Below are positions 6,501 through 12,476 of a DNA stretch of 14,622 bases, piece after piece (position 1 is the stretch's first letter; each line of letters begins with the position of its first letter). The stretch spans positions 1 to 14,622 of the forward strand of contig CANQFI010000032.1 of the NCBI GenBank assembly GCA_947598455.1, in the 5' to 3' direction. The position numbers and the translations under genes were made by a program. Origin of the DNA: an uncultured Bacilli bacterium (GTDB taxonomy: Bacteria > Bacillota_I > Bacilli_A > RF39 > UBA660). Below the pieces are notes generated by a model, which did not search any database, was not told the DNA's origin, and saw nothing but the letters and a program-made list of their open reading frames with translations.

Positions 6501-8858
6501 ATCATCAACTAATGAATCATATTCATATATTTTAATTTCACTAATTTGTACTAAATTCTGTGATGAAGAATTAGTAAGACCTAATTGAATAGCATTAGCT
6601 TCAATAGGATCTTTTAACTTTAATAAATAATATAAACGTCCATCATCATCTTTTTTAGCAGATATTACCCCAGAAACGACAGTTGCCTTATCTTTTGTTT
6701 TAGCTTCTGTAGTATTCCAATAATAAACTAATGTATCATTATATTGTTTTGAATCCTTATCATAAGTTCCTGCTTTAAAACTATATTTAAATTCATCTGG
6801 AACTGTAAATACTATTTCATCAATTTTATATGTACTATCAAATACTGTAGTTGGCATTTGATATTGATTATAATGACTACCAGCTGCCCATGTTTCTACA
6901 CTCCAATAAGTTGAAGGATCATCATCATACATTGCAAACTTATTATCATTAGTCATTGTTCCTTTATCTAAGATAACATCTTCAATATGAACAGTTTTAC
7001 CATTTTCTAATTTATCATTAATTAATTTATATTTAGGTACTTTAGCAGCTCCAACAGCATTTGTTGTACCCTTAACTAATGTATAACTATCACTTTCCCC
7101 AAGCTCATTAACACCAATAATATAAGCTTCATATTCCGTACCAGGTTTTAAACCTCTTAATTGATATGAACTATTATATATATCATCAATTACAACAAAT
7201 TCATTTGCACCTACTTCACGATAATATAGCTTATAATACTTTGTATCATCCATCTTTTTCCAACTAAAATCTATTCCACCAAAAGTTCCTTTAGCTTCAA
7301 CCATATCAACTTTTGGAGGTATTCTTGTTGCTTGTGGAGTTCCTTTATGAGCAGTACTCCAACCACTACGCCATTCTTGGTTAACAGATTGAACAAATAT
7401 ATTATAAGTTTCATAATTCTTTAAATCTTCAATCGTAAATGTTGTAAATGTAGTTTGGAATACTTTTCCACTTTCCATTTTTGGACCAACTATTTTAATT
7501 TCATATCCAGTTACATTTGGAACATCATTAAATGTAACAGTTAGTTGTTCACTTTTTGTATCATCTACATGAATATTTTGTGGAATATCAAAACCTTCTG
7601 GAGCTTTAGTTTCTACCTTTACATTATTTAAGAATTCTACTTTAGCAATATCAGCTAAATTATTATTAGTAGAAGTCTCAGTAATTTTTATTGTTACTTT
7701 TTTAACAGCAATTTGTTTTCCTAAATCAACTCTAATAGTTCCATCTGTTACTTCATCAGTGAAAAGATGAACACCACTAGGTACATCAATAATGCTATCG
7801 TCTCCAAATTGTTCTACTACCCCATCTTCTGTTAAAACTAATAAAGTTAATTTCTTTGGTGCATTTGCTCCAACACCAATTCTTACTTCACTCATTTTAA
7901 CAGCTTCACCTGAATTTTGATTGCCTAAATCAAGGGCCAACGATACAGGATTTTCTTCTGATATTGGTTCACCACTAGTAGATTTTAATGATACAGTTTT
8001 ATCTTCAACAAAAAGATTTCCTAAATCACTACCTTCTTCTAAAGATGTACCACTAGGTATTTCAAATGATACATTACTACTATCCATAATAACACTAGTA
8101 TTTTCAATAGTAGCTGTACTAGAAGTACCATTAATAACCGCTGTAATATAGTTTAAATCTGCTATATCAACAACACCATCTAAATTTAAATCATAATTAG
8201 TTCCATTATTTTGAATTTCCCTAATCATTAATTCTTCATCAGTAACATCAACTTTATTATCATTATTAATATCACCTATTTCAAACATACCTTTTCCATC
8301 AGTAATACTTACTCTCTTAGAAAATTCAGTTAATTCAACATCTACACTATATGTAGCAAAATTTTTACCACTAAATTCTAAAGTATATTTCCCAATATCA
8401 AGTGAATATAAGTTGATACTATAATAAACAATATTTTCACTGACTACTTCTCCACCAATTACATAACCTTCATTATTACGTTTTGTAACTGTTGTACGAA
8501 TACTTTGTGATTGAACTCCTTCATTATTCTTCATACTAAGAGTCGTTTCATAAGTTCCATCCGAAGTTACATCATTTAAATTTAATACTGCATTATTTTT
8601 CTTTTCTGCATCATAAATTGTTAAAGTAATATCAGTTTGTTGACGATTCCTAATTGGAAGAACAAAATGGGTTTCAACCTCAATATCTCCTTTAGGTACT
8701 ATACCTGCTACAGTAAATTTTTCTGCAGTTTCACTACCTGTATTTGCTCCATCACCTTCTTGAGCGTTTACAACCATCATAACCAAAGGAGAAAAATTGT
8801 TAACAAGCATTGCTACTACTAGCAAAAACGATAACAATTTCGCAAAAATTTTCTTCAT
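3549..8858 (-). CDS. Secreted multidomain M60-family metallopeptidase with dockerin
   Basis: The 1769-residue product has a signal peptide (~1-32, start MKKIFAKLLSFLLVVAMLV), a beta-rich region (~46-190), and a dockerin with two Ca-binding loops (DINNDNKVDVTD at 196-207, DLNLDGVVDIAD at 223-234). These are followed by an F5/8 (discoidin)-like region (~260-412), two fibronectin type III modules (~419-509, ~512-599) and a second F5/8-like module (~618-785). The M60-like peptidase region (~879-1290) carries HEVGHQINLNSTVFAE, with zinc ligands H1141 and H1145, catalytic E1142 and probable third ligand E1156. A type III-like module (~1325-1410) and an F5/8-like module (~1414-1570) follow, then an unassigned tail. 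M60 enzymes are known to cleave mucin-type glycoproteins, and discoidin modules commonly bind glycans, so extracellular glycoprotein degradation is likely. There is no sorting signal or membrane helix at the C-terminus. ATG 8858 has an AAGGTGGTGAG Shine-Dalgarno. It is first gene of an operon with the cohesin-like anchor. Module boundaries are estimates. Confidence 0.88.
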   Translation of the reverse strand: MKKIFAKLLSFLLVVAMLVNNFSPLVMMVVNAQEGDGANTGSETAEKFTVAGIVPKGDIEVETHFVLPIRNRQQTDITLTIYDAEKKNNAVLNLNDVTSDGTYETTLSMKNNEGVQSQSIRTTVTKRNNEGYVIGGEVVSENIVYYSINLYSLDIGKYTLEFSGKNFATYSVDVELTEFSKRVSITDGKGMFEIGDINNDNKVDVTDEELMIREIQNNGTNYDLNLDGVVDIADLNYITAVINGTSSTATIENTSVIMDSSNVSFEIPSGTSLEEGSDLGNLFVEDKTVSLKSTSGEPISEENPVSLALDLGNQNSGEAVKMSEVRIGVGANAPKKLTLLVLTEDGVVEQFGDDSIIDVPSGVHLFTDEVTDGTIRVDLGKQIAVKKVTIKITETSTNNNLADIAKVEFLNNVKVETKAPEGFDIPQNIHVDDTKSEQLTVTFNDVPNVTGYEIKIVGPKMESGKVFQTTFTTFTIEDLKNYETYNIFVQSVNQEWRSGWSTAHKGTPQATRIPPKVDMVEAKGTFGGIDFSWKKMDDTKYYKLYYREVGANEFVVIDDIYNSSYQLRGLKPGTEYEAYIIGVNELGESDSYTLVKGTTNAVGAAKVPKYKLINDKLENGKTVHIEDVILDKGTMTNDNKFAMYDDDPSTYWSVETWAAGSHYNQYQMPTTVFDSTYKIDEIVFTVPDEFKYSFKAGTYDKDSKQYNDTLVYYWNTTEAKTKDKATVVSGVISAKKDDDGRLYYLLKLKDPIEANAIQLGLTNSSSQNLVQISEIKIYEYDSLVDDVADLFTDDLRLTLKYDKEETASKIASLRTRANTMDHEEYSPYKASVEADLDYAEKILNDEKIDDVITLDPNISNTYNNHLKFAMTISDYQPLGIVVRPGVDKTINVYVGSKGKVNAELVFTQYHAEASTWNKKSVALKSGLNVIDVPTIGSADAERGGSVYIRYTAAPDVNNPVRVRVSGGTKIPMIDITDLTDEQEKKDAIRAYIEELTTYNANLTKVYSDEGTAFNAKSSVLGSTELVTKRGLFSVSSVAVQNGLKGENDENKVNQLYESLEAFDEMMDLFYRQKGLSYTTDVANDKAPKARINIRYMQMFDGAFMYAGGYHVGIEYDSVPGLVQGKKNSEDGTGYFGWGISHEVGHQINLNSTVFAEVTNNVYSLLAQTSNDKDNSRLENQGYDKIYDKVTSHTIGRAQNVFVQLGMYWQLHLAYDENKTFDDTDSIYAKINRIARNYNNSNGYTRDELTILFASMAAEKDLTEFFKTWGLVASDKLKTEISEYVVNSDDGNEKHLEPETKAIYYLNDKARRYKLTHNSGITEGDEILTASIKDADSQGKRVTLEFNVSSNEDKILGYEILRNGVSIGFVENGTNEFVDNIGAENNRAYTYEVVAYDYYLNKTNKVTLEEVKISHDGSVKKDAFTISSNVQAEGEDIDYEDQDLNDAELSVNNLIDGKTDTGFKGTNKVLTLTYDKNQVPSRVADNGNAYVIINLNNSMSISGIKYCALVENEELDINTIKKYKVSVSSDGEDWTEARNGEFSLTAEDPETTIYFQKPGTTSETQLWTFDNIGYVKIESVGSTKLSGAEIDVIAPPGDNIDISETSESGISIGKLADDYCYLVGENACTEDEIDEKGNVIGKKGLIKAGSVIIKGSYRGTPSLNVVVLADKDNVNNIYDGYGLLFAEVNKEDNSVYSVADGTWLYVMTQDEYQKMLDAHTSIRAYLYRVNDAIENSGQRITSTSKAITSLPSYEELQSMTIGSSDVNQQG

Positions 8859-8877
8859 AACTCACCACCTTGGCTTC

Positions 8878-8906
8878 ATTATATAGTATGAAATTCCTTT
8901 TATCAA
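8878..8906 (-). promoter_or_regulatory. Near-consensus sigma-A promoter of the peptidase operon
   Basis: Read on the minus strand, TTGATA (8901-8906) and TATAAT (8878-8883) are separated by exactly 17 bp. Only about 20 bp then separate the -10 box from the ATG, enough for a short leader containing AAGGTGGTGAG. I see no operator palindrome, riboswitch or catabolite-repression site, so expression may be constitutive. Confidence 0.85.
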
Positions 8907-9031
8907 TAATAATTTTTCACTTTTATAAAAATTTTTATTAAAACATATATCAAAGCTAAATAATACCTTAATTTATTCTATTTTTTTTTAATGTTAAATA
9001 TACTGATAATAAGGTGTAAACAAATAATAAA

Positions 9032-9059
9032 ATACTATATATATAATAGTATATATAAT
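9032..9059 (+). promoter_or_regulatory. Candidate promoter region of the recombinase unit
   Basis: Two TATAAT hexamers (9042-9047 and 9054-9059) lie upstream of the 39-aa ORF. The first sits within an inverted repeat, ATACTAT (9032-9038) and ATAGTAT (9046-9052). No good -35 is visible. The overlap of dyad and -10 could permit repression, but the extreme AT content makes chance matches likely. The rest of the 8907-9080 divergent intergenic region is AT-rich with no gene. Confidence 0.4.
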
Positions 9060-9080
9060 AAGGAAAGAAAGGGTACTAAA

Positions 9081-9200
9081 ATGACCTATAATATTATTGA
9101 TATCATCGATAAAAATTTAACTAATACTAAATTAGAAGAAATAATCAATCATAAATTAGCTCAAATTATAAATATATTGGAATTTAATATAAATGAATAA
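9081..9200 (+). CDS. 39-aa ORF overlapping the serine recombinase start
   Basis: ATG 9081 follows a usable Shine-Dalgarno (AGAAAGGG, 7 bases upstream) and encodes MTYNIIDIIDKNLTNTKLEE through to a C-terminal EFNINE. I prefer it to the upstream ATG at 8991, which lacks a ribosome site and would add a stretch overlapping the putative promoter. The product is predicted helical, with no signal peptide or recognised family. Its last codons overlap the recombinase ATG (9193) by 8 bases, so the two are co-translated. A comparable tiny ORF precedes the recombinase at the left edge of the window. A regulatory or directionality role is plausible inference only. Confidence 0.65.
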   Translation: MTYNIIDIIDKNLTNTKLEEIINHKLAQIINILEFNINE

Positions 9201-10737
9201 TAAATATTATAAAGTTGGTATATATATAAGATTATCTACTGAAGATAAAGATAAAATACATTTAACAGATGATAGTGAATCTATTAAAAATCAACGTCAT
9301 CTTCTTCTTGATTATATAAATAATCATCCTGAATTTATTTTAATAGATGAATATTGTGATGAAGATTTATCAGGTGCTGGCACATATCGTCCCGCTTTTG
9401 AAAGATTAATTAATGATTGTCAAAATGGTAAATTAGATATTATTCTTTGTAAAAGTCAATCTCGCTTCTCCCGTGATATGGAAATTATTGAAAAGTATCT
9501 TCATAATAAATTTAAAGAATGGCATATAAGATTCATTAGTTTAGCTGATAACGCTGATACAGAAAATATTGGTAATAAAAAAGCTCGTCAAATAAATGGT
9601 CTAGTTAATGAATGGTATTTAGAAGATGTTTCTAATAATATTAGAAGTGCTTTTTTATCTAAAATGCAACATGGAGAATTTATTTCTCCTTTTGCATCTT
9701 ATGGTTATGAAATATCAAAATATAATAATAATCAACTAGTTATTGATCATGAAGCCGCTTCTATTGTAAAACAAATTTATAATCTTTATCTTAAAGGTTT
9801 TGGATATACAGGTATAGCTAATTATCTTAATAATCATCAAATACCTAGTCCATCTTATTATAAATACCAAAAAGGTCTTAAATTAAATATTGTAAGTTCT
9901 AAGCCTCGTCATGAAATAAAATGGTCTTCTAATGCTATAAAAACTATTCTTACTAATGAATTATATATAGGTAATTTAATTCAAGGTAAAAGAACTACTA
10001 TCAGTTATAAAAATCATAAAATAATAAAAAAATCTCCTCAAAAATGGATAAGATCACTAAACACTCATGAACCAATCATTACTAAAGAAATCTTTAATAA
10101 AGTTCAAATATCTATTAAGGAAAGAACTAAACCAATAAAAAGAACTAACTGTGTTCATTTATTTTCAGGTAAAGTATACTGCTTAGAATGTCATCATTTA
10201 ATGCGTAAAAAAAGTTCTTCTTCTCACGACTATTTATTCTGTCCCCAATCATGTCCTAATAACTCATCTATTAGATATGATACTCTAGAAGAACTTATTT
10301 TATCTAAAATAAACAATTTATTAAAAACTTATTTTAATTCCCAACATTTAAATCATTTTCTAGAACTTACTAAATATAAAGATAGCATTAATGACTTATT
10401 AAAACAAAAAACTTCAATAGTTAATTCTTTAAATAATAGTGAAAAATATCTAAAAAGCTTATATGAAGACAAAGTAAATCATCTTATTTCACTTAAAAAT
10501 TTTAATGATTTACTTACCATATATAATAATGAAATAAATATATACCAACATAAACTATCTACTATCAACCATAAAATATCTTCACATCATAAATCTTTTA
10601 ATCAAGTTATTACTAAATATCAACAATTTAATAAATTAAATAAAATTATTATTGATGAATTTATATCTCAAATTTATATTGGTTCCATAAACTACTTAAC
10701 TAATACAAGAGATATTAAAATAATTTGGAACCTTTAA
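9193..10737 (+). CDS. Large serine recombinase (integrase/excisionase of the 9.8-kb element)
   Basis: The 514-residue product starts with a resolvase catalytic domain: YIRLSTEDK with the nucleophile Ser15, DEYCDEDLSGAGTYRPAF, and the CKSQSRFSRD segment supplying conserved arginines. A recombinase domain follows (about 160-300; GYEISKYNNNQLVIDHEAAS, GYTGIANYLNNHQIPSP, ILTNELYIGNLIQGK), then a zinc ribbon with Cys330, Cys333, Cys350 and Cys354, and a coiled-coil-rich C-terminal region (~385-475). The overall plan matches TnpX/TndX-type large serine recombinases, which catalyse integration and excision at short att sites with a 2-bp central crossover. It appears full length and intact. Its stop lies about 520 bp from the right end of the element, and the att dyad with central GT is the expected substrate. 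Codon use is as AT-rich as that of its neighbours. Confidence 0.93.
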   Translation: MNNKYYKVGIYIRLSTEDKDKIHLTDDSESIKNQRHLLLDYINNHPEFILIDEYCDEDLSGAGTYRPAFERLINDCQNGKLDIILCKSQSRFSRDMEIIEKYLHNKFKEWHIRFISLADNADTENIGNKKARQINGLVNEWYLEDVSNNIRSAFLSKMQHGEFISPFASYGYEISKYNNNQLVIDHEAASIVKQIYNLYLKGFGYTGIANYLNNHQIPSPSYYKYQKGLKLNIVSSKPRHEIKWSSNAIKTILTNELYIGNLIQGKRTTISYKNHKIIKKSPQKWIRSLNTHEPIITKEIFNKVQISIKERTKPIKRTNCVHLFSGKVYCLECHHLMRKKSSSSHDYLFCPQSCPNNSSIRYDTLEELILSKINNLLKTYFNSQHLNHFLELTKYKDSINDLLKQKTSIVNSLNNSEKYLKSLYEDKVNHLISLKNFNDLLTIYNNEINIYQHKLSTINHKISSHHKSFNQVITKYQQFNKLNKIIIDEFISQIYIGSINYLTNTRDIKIIWNL

Positions 10738-10760
10738 AAAATTCAGCTTTTAGCTGAATT
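10736..10760 (-). terminator. Terminator between the convergent recombinase and membrane-protein genes
   Basis: AATTCAGCT (10740-10748) pairs with AGCTGAATT (10752-10760) around loop TTT. Read on the minus strand it continues into more T residues (10739-10736), so it suits the small membrane-protein gene, whose stop codon is part of the stem. On the plus strand the T tract is poor. Confidence 0.7.
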
Positions 10761-11157
10761 AAATACTTACAATTATACACATTATCATAAGTAAGAAAGT
10801 AATTATCTCTAAGATTATACAAAAAATAACCGAAAATGATACTCCTTCTCTATTTAAAGTAGTCACACTTATCGCAAAATTAAAAATTAAAAATAAAATA
10901 GAAAATATAGAAAGCTTTTCATCCATTAATCCCACTAAAACATTTAATAGATTATAAAGAGAAATTAAAATATTGGTTATTTTAATTCCTTTATTACTTT
11001 TAACTATATTCTCATTATAAACTTGATTTATGTTATTATTCATATCTTGATTATTATAATTATTAACTTGATTATATACAATAGACTGATTATTCATTTC
11101 ACTACTATTATCCAAATTATTCATATTATCAATATTATTGTTCACTATATCACTCAA
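10759..11157 (-). CDS. Small Asn-rich membrane protein, unknown function
   Basis: The 132-residue frame has an extremely Asn-rich hydrophilic N-terminal half (for example NNNIDNMNNLDN and NYNNQDMNNNINQ), then KSNKGIKITN and about three hydrophobic segments (~60-77, ~83-97, ~108-131). There is no signal peptide, so the Asn-rich part is probably cytoplasmic. I do not recognise a family. The TTG start at 11157 is uncertain: no clear Shine-Dalgarno precedes it, and GTG at residue 5 or a later ATG are alternatives. It has its own probable promoter and terminator, lies within the element between recombinase and right end, and points inward. It may be cargo or a captured gene. The Asn bias partly reflects AAT-rich composition. 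Confidence 0.6.
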   Translation of the reverse strand: MSDIVNNNIDNMNNLDNSSEMNNQSIVYNQVNNYNNQDMNNNINQVYNENIVKSNKGIKITNILISLYNLLNVLVGLMDEKLSIFSILFLIFNFAISVTTLNREGVSFSVIFCIILEIITFLLMIMCIIVSI

Positions 11158-11180
11158 TCTTTTTCACAATTTATAAAAAT

Positions 11181-11189
11181 ATTATAACA
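11181..11189 (-). promoter_or_regulatory. Extended -10 promoter for the small membrane protein
   Basis: On the minus strand TGTTATAAT is an extended -10 (TG, one base, TATAAT) about 25 bp upstream of the proposed TTG start. There is no good -35 at the usual spacing, which the extended element could compensate for. Confidence 0.5.
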
Positions 11190-11237
11190 AAGATAAATAT
11201 ATCTATTTGTCTATTTTTAATGACTTTACAATTATTT

Positions 11238-11267
11238 TATGTCTTTACTACATTCAAACAGTTGCTT
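11238..11267. other. attR: right recombination junction with attP half-arm
   Basis: The element's right arm TATGTCTTTACTACATTCAA and AC (11238-11259) abuts the shared core AGTTGCTT (11260-11267), after which the ATPase frame resumes. The arm is an imperfect inverted copy (17 of 22) of 1450-1471. The predicted crossover dinucleotide is GT at 11261-11262. Confidence 0.8.
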
Positions 11268-11596
11268 TAATCAGAACACTTGCTATAAAACCAGATATTC
11301 TCTTTCTTGATGAACCATTCTCAGCCTTAGATTTTCCAACCAGTTTAGAAGTAAGTAACGATGTTTATCGAATTATTAAAGAAGAAAACAAAACGGCTAT
11401 TATGGTAACTCATGATATTAGTTCAGCTATTAGTATGGCAGATAAAGTAATCGTTTTAAGTAAAGGACCATCAACAATAAAAAAGATATATGATATTAAA
11501 TTAGAAAAAAAAGATATACCAACTATTAACCGCCAAGATAATAATTTTAATTACTATTATGATCTAATATGGAAAGACTTAGATAAAATTGTCTAA
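11261..11596 (+). pseudogene. ABC transporter ATPase, C-terminal half (right of the insertion)
   Basis: This part resumes with VALIRTLAIKPD and holds Walker B ILFLDEP, the D-loop FSALD and the switch-histidine motif MVTHDIS. It is the exact complement of the fragment at 1033-1452. The frame stays open back into the element to a TTG at 11207, but those first 18 codons are element DNA and unrelated to ATPases. The stop overlaps the TTG start of the permease (ATTGTCTAA), preserving the original translational coupling. With Walker A and the signature missing, the fragment cannot hydrolyse ATP alone. Any translation here, and hence of the coupled permease, would need a promoter inside the right end. 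Confidence 0.92.
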
Positions 11597-12371
11597 AGAA
11601 CAAGAATCTTTTCTAAAAAGATATAAAAAAAATAAAAGAATAATTCTTTTAATTCAAATTATCATTATTCTTACTTTCTTTCTTATATGGGAATTATTAA
11701 GTAGATATAATATAATTAATTCTTTTATTTTTAGTAGTCCAACTAAAGTAATTAAAACTATTTATAAACTATATCTTGAACATAATTTATTTAATCATAT
11801 ATGGGTTAGTGTTTATGAAACTATAATATCTTTTATTATAGGTTTAATAATAAGTATCATTCTTTCTATTCTACTCTATTTATATAATGGTTTTTACAAA
11901 GTAATGGATCCATTCTTAACATGTTTAAATTCACTACCTAAAGTAGCTTTAGGTCCTATGATTATCATTGTTGTAGGAGCTAGTACCAAAAGCATTATTG
12001 TTATGTCTATCTTAATTAATGTTATCGTAAGTACTATTGTAATTACTAATGGTTTTTATAACACTGATAAAATCAAATTAAAACTCATGAAATCATTTAA
12101 AGCTAATAAGTATCAAATATTAAAATATTTAGTAATTCCTAGTTCATATAAAACGATTATTTCATCATTCAAATTAGGGATAAGTATGAGCTTAATTGGT
12201 GTCGTAACTGGGGAATTTCTTGTAAGCCGTGCTGGTTTAGGTTACTTAATTATTTATGGTACTCAAGTCTTTAATTTAGATTTAGTAGTTAGTGGTATTT
12301 TACTTTTAATTATCATATCTTATATTCTTTATAAACTAGTAGAATTATTAGAGAAAAAATTATTAAGTTAG
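11589..12371 (+). CDS. ABC transporter permease (NitT/TauT/SsuC-like family)
   Basis: This 260-residue, highly hydrophobic protein has about six transmembrane segments. Its cytoplasmic loop, KLMKSFKANKYQILKYLVIP, corresponds to the EAA-type motif that contacts the ATPase, followed by the conserved region GVVTGEFLVSRAGLGYLI. It starts at TTG overlapping the ATPase stop, with no separate Shine-Dalgarno, as expected of a coupled third gene. The frame looks intact, but the transporter's binding protein and ATPase are both broken, so it has no partners unless the elements excise or homologues elsewhere substitute. The substrate is unknown; the family imports small anions, sulfonates or pyrimidine precursors. 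Confidence 0.88.
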   Translation: MSKEQESFLKRYKKNKRIILLIQIIIILTFFLIWELLSRYNIINSFIFSSPTKVIKTIYKLYLEHNLFNHIWVSVYETIISFIIGLIISIILSILLYLYNGFYKVMDPFLTCLNSLPKVALGPMIIIVVGASTKSIIVMSILINVIVSTIVITNGFYNTDKIKLKLMKSFKANKYQILKYLVIPSSYKTIISSFKLGISMSLIGVVTGEFLVSRAGLGYLIIYGTQVFNLDLVVSGILLLIIISYILYKLVELLEKKLLS

Positions 12372-12381
12372 GGGTCCAAAG

Positions 12382-12405
12382 AAGTAAATATTTATTTACT
12401 TTTTT
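12382..12405 (+). terminator. Terminator of the ABC operon
   Basis: AAGTAAAT (12382-12389) pairs with ATTTACTT (12394-12401) around ATTT and is followed by further T residues. It lies 10 bp after the permease stop and marks the original end of the transporter operon. Confidence 0.75.
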
Positions 12406-12448
12406 GTTGTCAATTAAATATATATTAAACAAGAATATAAAATTAGTA

Positions 12449-12457
12449 TGATATAAT
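12449..12457 (+). promoter_or_regulatory. Extended -10 promoter for the zinc-ribbon/TPM unit
   Basis: TGATATAAT is an extended -10 about 20 bp upstream of the ATG at 12477. The -35 region is poor. The leader contains the Shine-Dalgarno AGGTGG. Confidence 0.6.
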
Positions 12458-12476
12458 TTACATAGTAGGTGGTTAT

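Larger units (their letters stand above)
1446..11267. mobile_element. ~9.8-kb serine-recombinase element inserted in the ABC ATPase gene
   Basis: The ends are defined by the two halves of one ATPase gene. The left half ends and the right half resumes at an identical 8-mer AGTTGCTT (1446-1453 and 11260-11267), and the fused frame is uninterrupted. The interior carries a 514-aa large serine recombinase near the right end, a damaged BRO/DinD-like gene, an M60 peptidase operon, a 39-aa ORF and a small membrane protein. I see no relaxase, replication protein, conjugation or phage structural gene, so self-transfer between cells is not evident. It may be a transposon or a mobilisable or decayed island. 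The peptidase operon takes up nearly two thirds of the length and is the clear cargo. Confidence 0.88.

Noticed and set aside
7921..8822. Plus-strand frames at 7921-8151 and 8637-8822
   Set aside because: Both lie antisense to the well-supported M60 gene, have no ribosome-binding sites and match no family.
11207..11260. TTG-initiated extension of the ATPase C-terminal half into the element
   Set aside because: The first 18 codons are element DNA with no similarity to ATPases, and no Shine-Dalgarno precedes the TTG. The open frame is chance.
1446..11267. Prophage or conjugative element
   Set aside because: Apart from a BRO-like gene and a recombinase there are no capsid, terminase, lysis, relaxase, replication or type IV secretion genes.
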